Under the pieces are notes generated by a model. That model saw only the letters and a list, made by a program, of their open reading frames with translations, had not been told where the DNA came from and made no database searches. From contig CAZDIJ010000004.1 in assembly GCA_964505475.1 (NCBI GenBank), positions 24,430-88,429 of the forward strand: a DNA stretch of 64,000 bases, in the 5' to 3' direction. A program made the position numbers and the translations under genes. Every line of letters begins with the position of its first letter. The first letter of the stretch is position 1. Origin of the DNA: JAGXQV01 sp964505475. GTDB lineage: Bacteria > Pseudomonadota > Gammaproteobacteria > Burkholderiales > Sulfuricellaceae. Positions 15,428 through 23,820 of this stretch are shown here, piece by piece.

Positions 15428-15613
15428 TCACACCCGGTTCGATGCGCGCATCAACGCGCCGCGCAGGGCGATGGTCAGGCTCGACCCGAGGCCGACGCGC
15501 TGCGCCAGCGCCGGCAGGATGATCAGCGAAGCCAGCGCGAAGCCGGCGCCCAGCAGCAGCGAAGCCATGGCTTGATCGTTGCCGGATTTCACGGCGGATT
15601 GGGTTTCTTTCAT
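15428..15613 (-). CDS. Small membrane protein, 61 residues
   Basis: A short gene starting MKETQSAVKSGNDQAM with a good ribosome site (AGGAG, seven bases before the ATG). It has one hydrophobic helix (ASLLLGAGFALASLIILPAL) followed by a basic amphipathic tail ending RASNRV. No family recognised. It lies 10 bp upstream of the SCO gene on the same strand and is probably the preceding cistron. Confidence 0.6.
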   Translation of the reverse strand: MKETQSAVKSGNDQAMASLLLGAGFALASLIILPALAQRVGLGSSLTIALRGALMRASNRV

Positions 15614-15702
15614 GACGGCTCTCCTATTCTCGACAAACATCCGACCGCACCCAGGGTGCGGCGGCGAGACAACAGTTCCGCCCCGGTTGGGCGGAAGGCG
15701 TT

Positions 15703-16101
15703 TCAGGAGAGGGCGGGCGGACCGCGTTTGTGCGCGGAGGACCAGAACAGCAGGGGGTCGGGAACGAACGGACGGCCATCGGCGACGGCCAGCGAGGTAT
15801 CCGGCGGGATGGGTGCGGCGGATGAGGCGGCGGCGAGTGGCGGCGGCGTTTGGTCGGCGCTCAGGCAGAAGGGACAGTGCTTGATGCCGTGCGCGGCGGA
15901 AGTATCGGATTCGTCGCCACTCTGCGACACCAGTACCTTCTTGAGGCCGAAGCTGGTGCACATCTCCACCACCGCCATGCTCTTGCCCGCCGCCATCGCA
16001 TAGGACAAGGTCGGCGCCAGGGCGTTGAGCAGCACGGCGAACAGCGCGAAGTATGCTGCGCGGCGCAGGAGATTGCGAGTTAAGCCGATGACGGAAACCA
16101 T
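15703..16101 (-). CDS. DUF2946-family protein (copper-associated)
   Basis: 132 residues with a hydrophobic N-terminus (AAYFALFAVLLNALAPTLSYA) and the HCPFCL motif and RGPPA ending of DUF2946 proteins. Homologues usually sit beside copper uptake or TonB-receptor genes; the HxxC-type motif suggests Cu(I) contact, although the biochemistry is not established. It is the first gene of the minus-strand copper block; about 50 bp of spacer separate it from the next gene upstream. Confidence 0.8.
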   Translation of the reverse strand: MVSVIGLTRNLLRRAAYFALFAVLLNALAPTLSYAMAAGKSMAVVEMCTSFGLKKVLVSQSGDESDTSAAHGIKHCPFCLSADQTPPPLAAASSAAPIPPDTSLAVADGRPFVPDPLLFWSSAHKRGPPALS

Positions 16102-16156
16102 GGGGAAAATGATAGCAAACTCCCCGCGTGTTTGCGATGCGCTGGGGCAATATTTT

Positions 16157-17374
16157 TCAGTTCTGGAGCAGCACCGGGGCGAATCCGCCCAGCGGCGTGC
16201 GGAAGTTGGTGGTTTGCCCCTGGTAGAGGCGCGCCGCGATCAATTGGGTGGCGCCGCCATAGACGTAGTAGCGGAAATCCAGTTTCAGTTCGGCGGCGTC
16301 GCGCAGCACGCGCCGGCTCGGCGGCACGTAGGCTTGCGCCACATACTGGCCGGCGAGGATGTCTTGCCACGCCCGCCGGGTCAGTTTTTCGCCGCGATAG
16401 GCGCCGCGTCCGCCGAAGCCGTGCGCCGGCTTGAAGAACCAGCGGCGCCGCTCGCGCCACAGGGTGTCGGCGTTGTCCGGCGTTACTTCGACCGTGGCCG
16501 GCACGCAGCGCGCCAGGCATTCGGCATCCTTGGGGGCCACGCCCAGCTCGCGCAGGCGCAGCGGGTCGCTCAGCAGCGCCAGGTTGCGCTTGTCGGCATA
16601 GAGGGTGTGAGCGCGCGGATGCGGGGTCAGCGCCGCCGCGCCGTCCAGGTAGGCCAGCCGCAGGGCGGCGTGGCTTTCTTCCTCCAGCATGAAATCGGTG
16701 ACCCGGTTGTAAACCAGGTCGATGGCCGTATCGCCGTGTCTGAGCACTCCATCGCGGTAGGTCAGCGCGGCGGCGTCGGCCACCAGGGCGGTGAAGCCGT
16801 GGCGTTGCAGCAACGCCTGGAATAGCAGGAATTCGGGATAGAGGTATTGCCCGGCGGGGTCGTCATCGACGATGGCGATGCAGCGCAATGGCCGTTCGCC
16901 GCGCTGGAGTCGCCATTCCTCGCGGAACATGGCGACGAAAGCATCTTCGCGGCTTTCCACGGCGCGGGCGGCGGGTTCGAGCGCATCCGCCAGCACCGCG
17001 TTGAGCAATCCGCCTCCGGCATTGGTGTTGATCTCGATGAGCTGGGGTACGCCGTCGCTCAAATGGAAATCGTAACCGAGAAAAACGCCGCGCGCGCCGG
17101 GGTCGAAACCGGTGATTGCCGGGGAGCGGGCAAGCACTGTTTCGCGGTAGGCGGGCAGCGCCACAACGCTTTCGACCGCTGCGATGGTGGCGCGCATCCG
17201 GGCATCCGCCTCGCGCGCCAGCGGCACCGCCTCCGCGGCGAACAGGTGGGGGCGTTGTTCGAGCAGGGCGCGGCAGCCTTCTTCGTTGCCGCAACGGCGC
17301 GCCAGCAAGGCGCGCAGCCGGGGCAAATCCACATCATGGGGAAAGTTCGCGCTGCCGGGCGGGGTGGGGGTCAA
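16157..17374 (-). CDS. ATP-grasp-fold ligase-like protein, substrate unknown
   Basis: 405 residues if started at a TTG seven bases after the preceding stop (reading MTPTPPGSANFPHDVDLPRL); the frame upstream overlaps another gene. Likely ATP-grasp features: DFHLSDGVPQLIEINTNAGGG, and WFFKPAHGFGGRGAYRGEKL followed by YVAQAYVPPSRR, which look like the nucleotide-binding lysine and glycine loop. ATP-grasp enzymes join a carboxylate to an amine, thiol or peptide through an acyl phosphate. I do not recognise the family; a peptide-modifying or glutathionylspermidine-synthase-like role is possible but unsupported. Confidence 0.65.
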   Translation of the reverse strand: MTPTPPGSANFPHDVDLPRLRALLARRCGNEEGCRALLEQRPHLFAAEAVPLAREADARMRATIAAVESVVALPAYRETVLARSPAITGFDPGARGVFLGYDFHLSDGVPQLIEINTNAGGGLLNAVLADALEPAARAVESREDAFVAMFREEWRLQRGERPLRCIAIVDDDPAGQYLYPEFLLFQALLQRHGFTALVADAAALTYRDGVLRHGDTAIDLVYNRVTDFMLEEESHAALRLAYLDGAAALTPHPRAHTLYADKRNLALLSDPLRLRELGVAPKDAECLARCVPATVEVTPDNADTLWRERRRWFFKPAHGFGGRGAYRGEKLTRRAWQDILAGQYVAQAYVPPSRRVLRDAAELKLDFRYYVYGGATQLIAARLYQGQTTNFRTPLGGFAPVLLQN

Positions 17375-17379
17375 GCCGC

Positions 17380-17658
17380 TTATTCTTCGTAAATCTTGTT
17401 GCGCGCCTTGTACAGCGCGATATGCCAAACCGAGAAGCCGAGCATCGCCACCCCGGCCAGGGTGTGATAACGCATCGCCTTGCGTCCGCGCACCATCGCC
17501 GACCATACCAGCACTCCCATCGACAGCCCCATGCCGGTCTTCGCCAGCGTGCGCTGGGTGGCGATGGAGGGAAGTTTGCTGGCGGGCTTGCTGGCTTTCA
17601 CGGGTTTTTCCACGGCGGTTTTCTCTGGCTTTCCTGAAGGTGGGCGGCAAAGTAGCAC
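17380..17658 (-). CDS. Small two-helix membrane protein
   Basis: About 92 residues from a GTG; the start is uncertain because no ATG or clear ribosome site is near, and a GTG about 15 codons later is possible. A Lys/Pro-rich N-terminus is followed by two hydrophobic segments (TGMGLSMGVLVWSAMV and YHTLAGVAMLGFSVWHIALY). The second contains H and WH residues reminiscent of haem-ligating helices, but no family is recognised. It ends 5 bp before the ATP-grasp start, suggesting one transcript. Confidence 0.5.
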   Translation of the reverse strand: MLLCRPPSGKPEKTAVEKPVKASKPASKLPSIATQRTLAKTGMGLSMGVLVWSAMVRGRKAMRYHTLAGVAMLGFSVWHIALYKARNKIYEE

Positions 17659-17697
17659 CGCCGGCGCGCGGCTGTCAACTTGCCGGGGTTTTCCTGC

Positions 17698-18588
17698 TTA
17701 TGCAAACCCGGAGTGAATGGCTCCGCCGCTGTCCACGGCGAGAAACGGCAATCCCATATCGGTCAGCCAAGCCAGGCCGTCCGCGCCCTTGAGCATGGCG
17801 ATGGTGCTCAGGCTGCCGGCCAGCATGCAATTGGGCGCCTGCACGGTGACGCTGCGCAGTCCCTCGACCGGCCAGCCGGTGCGCGGGTTGAGCAGGTGCC
17901 CATAGCGCCGCCCGGCGATCTCCAGGCAGCGCGCGTAATCTCCGCTGGTCGCCAAGCCGCCGGAATATACCGGCAAGCGCGCCAGCATGCGCTCGCCATC
18001 ATCGGGATGGCGCAAGCCGACGAGCCATGGCGCTCCATCCGGCTGCGCTCCCCAAACGCACAGGTCGCCGCCCAGGTTGGCGAAGCCGTGCGCGCAACCC
18101 ATTTCCAGGCACACTGCGGCGGCGCGATCGGCGGCATATTCCTTGCCGATGCCGCCGAAATCGAGTTCCATGCCGTCCAGCGGCAAGCGGAGACGGGGTT
18201 TTTCCCAAACGACTTGTTCCCAGCCTACCAAGGGTAGCAGTGCTTCGATTTCCTCTTCCGCCGGAATTCGCCCGCCTTGAAAGTTCCAGGCGCGGCGCAG
18301 CACGCCGCTGGTGATGTCGAAAAGCCCATCGCTCTGACGGTAGCAGTTATCGGCGTAATCGAGCAGAGCGGCGGTTTCTTCGTCCACCTCCAGAGGAGGG
18401 GCGCCGGCGGCGCGGTTGATCGCGGCGGTTATGCTGTCATCGCGGTAGCGCGAGAAGCGGCGCTCGATGCGCCGCACTTCGGCGATGGCTGCCTGCGCAG
18501 CGGTTGCCGCGGCTTTTTCGCCGGATGCGAAGAAACGCAGCTCGTTGCGGCACGACATGGCATCGAAAGTAAAATAGAACAGCCGCAT
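17698..18588 (-). CDS. apbE: FAD:protein FMN transferase (ApbE), no signal peptide
   Basis: 296 residues from MRLFYFTFDAMSCRNEL. ApbE attaches FMN to a Thr/Ser of client proteins such as NqrB/C or FMN-binding reductases, using FAD and Mg. Seen motifs: RIERRFSRYRDDSITAAIN, DGLFDITSGVLRRAWNF, DFGGIGKEYAADRAA, FANLGGDL and HLLNPRTGWPVEG. Unlike the lipoprotein copy at 47630 it lacks an export signal, so it may act in the cytoplasm. No obvious FMN-accepting client is adjacent, but ApbE genes often accompany DUF4266/DUF3570/TlpA sets such as the one at 21956-23806. Confidence 0.9.
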   Translation of the reverse strand: MRLFYFTFDAMSCRNELRFFASGEKAAATAAQAAIAEVRRIERRFSRYRDDSITAAINRAAGAPPLEVDEETAALLDYADNCYRQSDGLFDITSGVLRRAWNFQGGRIPAEEEIEALLPLVGWEQVVWEKPRLRLPLDGMELDFGGIGKEYAADRAAAVCLEMGCAHGFANLGGDLCVWGAQPDGAPWLVGLRHPDDGERMLARLPVYSGGLATSGDYARCLEIAGRRYGHLLNPRTGWPVEGLRSVTVQAPNCMLAGSLSTIAMLKGADGLAWLTDMGLPFLAVDSGGAIHSGFA

Positions 18589-18738
18589 GAGGGGATTTGA
18601 ACCTGTCAATGAATGGATTCCCCCAGTCAATGCCGGGCAGATGTGCCGGATAAAGTGGCCGCCGGGGAAAGGGGGCTAGGGCGTCTGTGCGTAAGTTGAA
18701 TGATGCCGCGGCGGAATGCGCGGAGAACATCTTGCATG

Positions 18739-19944
18739 CTATTTGCAACCGGATGTTTCGAGCCAGGCGGCGAGGTCGCCCAAGTCTTGTTGCCCGCCGC
18801 CGGACGGTCCGATATAGACCGTCCGCTGGGTATCGTTGGCAATCCCGAGGTGGGTTTGGGTGCCGGAATAGTAGCGGTAATAGTAAACCCCCGATGTTTG
18901 GGATGGCGTGGAAGCGGGCGCAAAATATTGAGGGTAGGCTTTTTCCGCCCAGTTGAACAGACAATCTGCCGAGGCGGAAGAAACTTCCGGGGTTGTTTTG
19001 CCGCGAACCAGCCGAACCGGGTAACTGTAGGATTTTCCGTTGGGAGTGGCGCCGCCATCGGTGAAGTTGACTGGCCAGGCGGTACCCGATATGCCGGGGC
19101 AGACGGAGGATGACCAAAACCCCGACAATGGCGTATTGGGGAAAACCGTGGTGTTAATGGCAGGATTGAGTTTGTTCCATTCGACAATGGTAAACAGTTC
19201 ATTTTGATTGGGTAGCCGCCAGCCGCCGGAGGCCGCGTAAGTTTGGCCAAGCGCGATCGCTTGCACCCAGTCATAGGCCGATGCCGTGCCGCTACAGGCT
19301 GAACCAGTCCAGTTTTGGCCTTCGGCGCAGCGCTTCCAGATCAGGCCGGTTTTTTTGTGGGCGACGGTGCCGTCGCCATTATCGGTAAAATCGGATAGCG
19401 GAGTATAGCCCGAAGGGGCGGGAGAAGTTCCTCCTCTCACCAGTCGCACTCGGGCGCTGCCCGCTTTGTCGTTGGGGCTGACGAAGCCGCAATTGAAATA
19501 GACGTTCCATGCGAAACCCGCGTTCGCGGCGTAGGTTGAATCTGACCAGAAATTCGACGCGGGCGTGATGGGGAAAATTGTGTTGTTGATGGTGGGATTG
19601 AAATTGTCCCGTTCGATAATTGAAACCAGTTCGGCGATGGTGGGAGTGCGCCAGTCGTTTTTTCCGGCGAAGCTGGCGGTCAAGGCGGCGGCTTGCGCCC
19701 AGGTGTAGGCTTGCGCCGAGCCGGTACAGGATAAACCGCTCCAGCTCTGGCCTTCGGCGCAGCGCTTCCAGGTCAGCCCGGTGGTTTTGTGGGTTGCCGT
19801 TCCATCGCCGTTGTCGGTGAAATCCGTGGCGGGGGTGGTGGCGCATCCAGGATTGGCGGACGACAGTGCCAATGTCAACCCCATCCAGGCAAGAGGCGCC
19901 GCGAAATGCGGAAGCCTGTTCCTCGCTGTCGCCAAGAATTTCAT
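18739..19944 (-). CDS. Secreted protein with two DUF1566 (Lcl-like) domains
   Basis: 401 residues with a signal peptide (about 1-33). Two homologous halves follow: DFTDNGDGTATHKTTGLTWK at ~41 and DFTDNGDGTVAHKKTGLIWK at ~188, each with RCAEGQ, a WRTP/WRLPN motif and a VRLVRG end, the DUF1566 signature (C-type-lectin-like fold, found in adhesins such as Legionella Lcl). The last ~75 residues (CLFNWAEKAYPQYFAP... to a final GCK) form a module I associate with exported betaproteobacterial proteins. Likely cell-surface or periplasmic; ligand unknown. The MITE at 19970 lies just upstream. Confidence 0.8.
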   Translation of the reverse strand: MKFLATARNRLPHFAAPLAWMGLTLALSSANPGCATTPATDFTDNGDGTATHKTTGLTWKRCAEGQSWSGLSCTGSAQAYTWAQAAALTASFAGKNDWRTPTIAELVSIIERDNFNPTINNTIFPITPASNFWSDSTYAANAGFAWNVYFNCGFVSPNDKAGSARVRLVRGGTSPAPSGYTPLSDFTDNGDGTVAHKKTGLIWKRCAEGQNWTGSACSGTASAYDWVQAIALGQTYAASGGWRLPNQNELFTIVEWNKLNPAINTTVFPNTPLSGFWSSSVCPGISGTAWPVNFTDGGATPNGKSYSYPVRLVRGKTTPEVSSASADCLFNWAEKAYPQYFAPASTPSQTSGVYYYRYYSGTQTHLGIANDTQRTVYIGPSGGGQQDLGDLAAWLETSGCK

Positions 19945-19969
19945 GGTGTGCCGATCTTCAAAACGGAAT

Positions 19970-20140
19970 ATGCCTCTCAGCTATTCTCAGCAAACGTCCA
20001 CGCCCTCCCTTGCGCGCATAGCGCGCGGGGGAGGGTTGGGGTGGGGGCGTTTGCCCGCATGGCCGCCGCCGTTTGCCCCCATCCCGGCCTTCCCCCGCGA
20101 GCAGGGGAAGGAGCGATAGCTGAGAATAATTTAGAGGCAT
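19970..20140. mobile_element. Full-length MITE-like element (family A) with terminal inverted repeats and 9-bp target duplication
   Basis: Ends ATGCCTCTCAGCTATTCTCA and the complement of GAGAATAATTTAGAGGCAT match over ~22 bp with three mismatches. It is flanked by AAACGGAAT on both sides (19961-19969 and 20142-20150), as expected for a 9-bp target duplication. The interior holds CCCTCCCTTGCGCGC palindromes and no open reading frame of note. Related copies: 24582, 37990, 40468, 35805; the ends also match the element at 10457. Confidence 0.85.
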
Positions 20141-20174
20141 GAAACGGAATTGTCCGATTTTACAGGCAGACGGC

Positions 20175-21944
20175 TTACCTTAACGCCGTCCCCAAATTGG
20201 TGAGAAATTTCTCCGGCGGTTCATAGCCGATCACCCGGCCGCTTTCCTTGCCGTTCCCGTCGAAGAATATGACGCCGGGCGGACCGAACAGGCCGAAGCG
20301 CTTGAGCAGCGCCTTGTCGTCTTTGCCGTTGGCGGTCACGTCGGCCTGGAGCAGCACGACATTGCCGAGCCGCGCCGCGACCTTGGGGTCGGCGAAGGTA
20401 AAGCGCTCCAGTTCCTTGCAGGATACGCACCAGTCGGCGTAGAAATCCAGCATCACCTGTTTGCCTGCGGCCTGTTCCAGGCGATTTTCCAGGTCGGCGA
20501 CGCCGGTCACGCGCTCGAACTTGAGATGGGCTTCGCTTTTGACTCCGGCGGCGATCGCCTGAAAGCCGGACAGCGGCTGGAGGATGTCGCGCCCGCCCGC
20601 CAGCGCGCCGATGAACAGCGACACCCCCGCCAGCAGCGCGATCACGCCCGCGCCCTTCCAGAATTTCCTGAATCCGCTGGCGGGATGCGGCAAGGGGTCG
20701 AGGGCGTGCAGGTAGATCGCGGAGACGATCAGCAATGCCGCCCAGGCCAGCATGTGCGCAACCGGTGGGATGACCGGCGACACCAGCCAGATCGCCATGC
20801 CGAGCATGAGCACGCCAAAGAAGCTCTTCACCGTGTCCATCCAGGCGCCCGCGCGCGGCAGCAGCGCGCCCGCCGAGAGCCCGACCAGCAGCAGCGGCAC
20901 GCCCATCCCCAGCGCCATGGCGAACAGCGCCGCGCCGCCCAGCAGCACGTCGCGGCTCTGGCCGATATACAACAGGGCGCCCGCCAGCGGGGCGGCCACG
21001 CAGGGGCCGACGATCACGGCGGAGAGCGCGCCCATCGCGAATACGCCGCCCAGGTTGCCGCCCTGGATCTGGTTGGCTTCCTTGTTGAACCAGCTCTGGA
21101 CGAAATTGGGCATTTGCAGTTCGTAAAAGCCGAACATGGACAGCGACAGCAGCACGAAGATGCCGGCGAATCCCCCCAGCACCCAGGGCGTTTGCAGCGC
21201 GTTGGAGAGCAGCGAGCCGGACAATCCGGCGGCGACGCCGGCCAGCGCGTAGGTGATCGCCATGCCCAGCACGTAGGACAGCGAGAGCGTGAAGCCGCGC
21301 CGCTTGGTGAGATGCTGTCCCTGGCCGACGATGATGCCGGAGAGTATCGGGATCATCGGGAACACGCACGGCGTCAGCGCCAGCAGCAGGCCAAAGCCGA
21401 AGAAGCTCGCCACCGCCAGCCAGAAGCCGCCGCCCTTGAACAGCGCCGCGACGCGCGAGGTTTCGTCGGTTGCGGGCTGTGCGGGTTCCGCCGCCGGAGA
21501 CGCGGATGCGGCGCCCGATGTGGCCTGGGGCAATGCGAGCCGCATGCTGGCGGTCTGCGGCGGATAGCACAGCCCGGCATCGGCGCAACCCTGCGCAACA
21601 GCTTTCAAGGTGAAGGTTTGCGTGGCGCCGGAAGCCGGCTGGGCGGCTATGGGCAGCTTGATCGCCACCTCGTTGCGGTAGGTCTCGACGCGACCGAAGT
21701 ATTCGTCCTGCTTCACCTTGCCGGGGGGGAATTGCGCTGCGCCGAGTTCGATGCCGTCGGCGCTGAATTTGAATTTTTCGCGGTACAGGTAATAGCCGTC
21801 GGCTATCCGGTAGCGCACTTCCACGGTTTGCGCATCCAGCGCCCGCGCCGAGAAACGGAAAGCCTGCTCGGGGTCGAGCGGCTCGCCGTCGCCGGCGTGG
21901 GCGAATAGCGAAAACAACAGCAATGCGGCAGCGATCAGGCGCAT
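20175..21944 (-). CDS. dsbD: Thiol:disulfide interchange protein DsbD
   Basis: 589 residues from MRLIAAALLLFSLFAHA, with GGAG seven bases before the ATG. Layout: signal peptide, periplasmic alpha domain with the Cys pair in QGCADAGLCYPP, eight-helix membrane domain with LTPCVFPMIP and VGPCVAAPL, and a periplasmic thioredoxin domain with YADWCVSCKELE. DsbD carries electrons from cytoplasmic thioredoxin to periplasmic partners needed for cytochrome c assembly and disulfide isomerisation. It is the last gene of the minus-strand unit that contains TlpA and three cytochromes, 11 bp after DUF3570, so it may supply that operon's TlpA. Confidence 0.95.
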   Translation of the reverse strand: MRLIAAALLLFSLFAHAGDGEPLDPEQAFRFSARALDAQTVEVRYRIADGYYLYREKFKFSADGIELGAAQFPPGKVKQDEYFGRVETYRNEVAIKLPIAAQPASGATQTFTLKAVAQGCADAGLCYPPQTASMRLALPQATSGAASASPAAEPAQPATDETSRVAALFKGGGFWLAVASFFGFGLLLALTPCVFPMIPILSGIIVGQGQHLTKRRGFTLSLSYVLGMAITYALAGVAAGLSGSLLSNALQTPWVLGGFAGIFVLLSLSMFGFYELQMPNFVQSWFNKEANQIQGGNLGGVFAMGALSAVIVGPCVAAPLAGALLYIGQSRDVLLGGAALFAMALGMGVPLLLVGLSAGALLPRAGAWMDTVKSFFGVLMLGMAIWLVSPVIPPVAHMLAWAALLIVSAIYLHALDPLPHPASGFRKFWKGAGVIALLAGVSLFIGALAGGRDILQPLSGFQAIAAGVKSEAHLKFERVTGVADLENRLEQAAGKQVMLDFYADWCVSCKELERFTFADPKVAARLGNVVLLQADVTANGKDDKALLKRFGLFGPPGVIFFDGNGKESGRVIGYEPPEKFLTNLGTALR

Positions 21945-21955
21945 CGGAACTCCAT

Positions 21956-23107
21956 CTAGAAAACCCGGCTCAACCCTATCATCAGGAACTTCGCGTCCAG
22001 CGCGGGGAATCCCTCGCTGCCCTCGCCACCCAGCCGCCAGGAAGCTTCCTGGCGGTAACGGGCGATGCTGGCGTCGAGGTTGGTGCGCGCATCCATCTCG
22101 TAAATCAGCTTGAGTGAAGCGGTGATGGCGCCGAACCCGGACAGCCGCGCGTCGCTCGACCCCAAGCCGCCGCCGGCGGTAAAACTGCTCGCGTAAAAAT
22201 TTGCCGGGGACTGGGTGTAGTACCGCAGTGCGGGTACGATTTTCAGTCCACGCGCGATTTCCCGGGTAACGCCCAAGTCCAAGGTGTGGGCGCGAATGCC
22301 CCAGTTGTCCCGGTAGTAGCGGTAGTCCGTCAGCAGCGCCGCACTCCATCCGGGGAAGTAATGGCGGTAGCGCGTCAGCCAGGCCGCCGAGGAACGTCCG
22401 TCGGGGCGCGTGTCGCGCTGCATGATGGGGGCGCGGCTATTGAGGAGATAACTCAGGGTGAATTTGTAGGGATCGTTGAAATAGCCGTTGCCGCTGGAAT
22501 AGGTCAAGTTGCTCTGTACCAGCGACACCGGGGTCAGCAGTTGGGTGACGCCGACCATGTAATCCCGCGTGGTGCGCGGTTCGTCCAGGGTGGTCTGGAT
22601 GGAAGAGCCGATGCGGTCATTGGTTTCGCCCGCGCCGAGGGCGAGGGTGGTGTTCTTGTCGTTGAAATCGAGGCGCGTATCGACGCTTACCGATTGCGAG
22701 AGATAGTCGCGCTCCGATGAAACCGAGGCGCTCAGCCCGATGCTGCCTTCGTCGAAATGGCGCGTCAGCTTGACATCGGCGGCACGCCGTTCGTCGCGGA
22801 TGGAGGCGCTGGTCAAGGTATGCACCGGTTTGCCGCTACGGTTGGTGACGTATTGCGGCGAGGCGCCGGAGATCGAATCCACCGTGGCCGCCGCCGCGAT
22901 GTCGAAATTATCCCCGAGCGGCGCTTCCGCCCATAGCAATGGCGCGCTTGCTTCCATGCGGTTTTTTTCGACGTAGGAGAGATACTTGATGCCGCCGCGC
23001 GCCATCTCAAGCTGCCCGGCCTGCACCGGCAGCGCCAGCACCGGCAAGGCCAATGCGGCGCCCGCCAGGGACTGTGCGGCCAATCGCGCGTTTTTAGTTA
23101 CAGCCAC
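21956..23107 (-). CDS. DUF3570 outer-membrane-like protein
   Basis: 383 residues from a GTG with GGAGG five bases upstream, overlapping the end of the DUF4266 gene by 14 bp. The mature protein begins GQLEMARGGIKYLSYVEKNR and consists of alternating, aromatic-rich strands ending in ...AKFLMIGLSRVF, a terminal Phe typical of outer-membrane beta-barrels. DUF3570 genes are regularly found with DUF4266, TlpA-like and ApbE genes; the function of the set is not established. Here it is downstream of secreted cytochromes and upstream of dsbD. Confidence 0.85.
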   Translation of the reverse strand: MAVTKNARLAAQSLAGAALALPVLALPVQAGQLEMARGGIKYLSYVEKNRMEASAPLLWAEAPLGDNFDIAAAATVDSISGASPQYVTNRSGKPVHTLTSASIRDERRAADVKLTRHFDEGSIGLSASVSSERDYLSQSVSVDTRLDFNDKNTTLALGAGETNDRIGSSIQTTLDEPRTTRDYMVGVTQLLTPVSLVQSNLTYSSGNGYFNDPYKFTLSYLLNSRAPIMQRDTRPDGRSSAAWLTRYRHYFPGWSAALLTDYRYYRDNWGIRAHTLDLGVTREIARGLKIVPALRYYTQSPANFYASSFTAGGGLGSSDARLSGFGAITASLKLIYEMDARTNLDASIARYRQEASWRLGGEGSEGFPALDAKFLMIGLSRVF

Positions 23108-23300
23108 AGCCGCCTCCTCCCACGCCGTAACCGCCACGCGCCGCTTCCTTGCTCGAATAGATGTGCTGATGAAAGCGCGCTTCCGCCATGTCGCCGTCGA
23201 AGGACATTTCCGGTTTGGCGAGATAGCCGCGTTCATAGGGTTTGACGTTGGCGCAACCGGCCAGCGCCGCCGCCAAAATGAGCCATGGCAGGATTCTCAT
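23094..23300 (-). CDS. DUF4266 small lipoprotein
   Basis: 68 residues. Signal MRILPWLILAAALAGCAN has a lipobox (LAGC). The conserved stretch VKPYERGYLAKPEMSFDGD and the Gly/Cys-rich tail GGYGVGGGGCGCN identify DUF4266. The two C-terminal Cys suggest metal or redox chemistry. It overlaps TlpA by 4 bp and DUF3570 by 14 bp, so the three are translationally coupled. Confidence 0.88.
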   Translation of the reverse strand: MRILPWLILAAALAGCANVKPYERGYLAKPEMSFDGDMAEARFHQHIYSSKEAARGGYGVGGGGCGCN

Positions 23301-23806
23301 GGTTTTTCTCCCAGGAGGGCGACGATCTGCTCTTCCAGCGCCGCCGCCGAGTCCTGCTTGAAGCCGCGGTGAACGTAGCGCACCACGCCCTTGCGGTCGA
23401 TCAGGTAAGCGCTCGGCATCGCCTTGACGCCGTAACGCTCGGCGATGCCGTGGTCACGGTCGGTCACCAGCGCGAAGGAAACCGGCTGCGTCTCGACGAA
23501 ACGGCGCGCTTCGCCCAATTCCTGATCCTGGTTGACCGCCACCACGCCGAAGCCACGGTCGCGGTATTTGGCGTAAATCCGGTCGATCTGGGGAAAAGCG
23601 CTACGGCACGGCGGACACCAGGATGCCCAGAAATCGAGATAGACCACCTTGCCGCGGTAGTCCTCCAGTTTTACCGTCGATGGCTTGAGGAGATGGGGGG
23701 CGCTGAAATCAGGCGCCGGGGTGTCCGTTCCGACCGTTGCCTGCGCCGTGCCTGTCGCCAGAATCAGCCCCAGGAAAAGCGCCGTAAATTTTTTCGGGTT
23801 GCTCAT
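23297..23806 (-). CDS. Periplasmic TlpA-family thiol-disulfide protein
   Basis: 169 residues from MSNPKKFTALFLGL, with a cleavable signal (…TAQA). The thioredoxin fold has WASWCPPCRSAF and the cis-Pro loop VKAMPSAYLI. It likely reduces Cys pairs of apocytochromes or of the Cys-containing products of the same operon, with DsbD as electron source. The stop overlaps the DUF4266 start (ATGA). Confidence 0.9.
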   Translation of the reverse strand: MSNPKKFTALFLGLILATGTAQATVGTDTPAPDFSAPHLLKPSTVKLEDYRGKVVYLDFWASWCPPCRSAFPQIDRIYAKYRDRGFGVVAVNQDQELGEARRFVETQPVSFALVTDRDHGIAERYGVKAMPSAYLIDRKGVVRYVHRGFKQDSAAALEEQIVALLGEKP

Positions 23807-23820
23807 GGTGGTTTTCCTGT

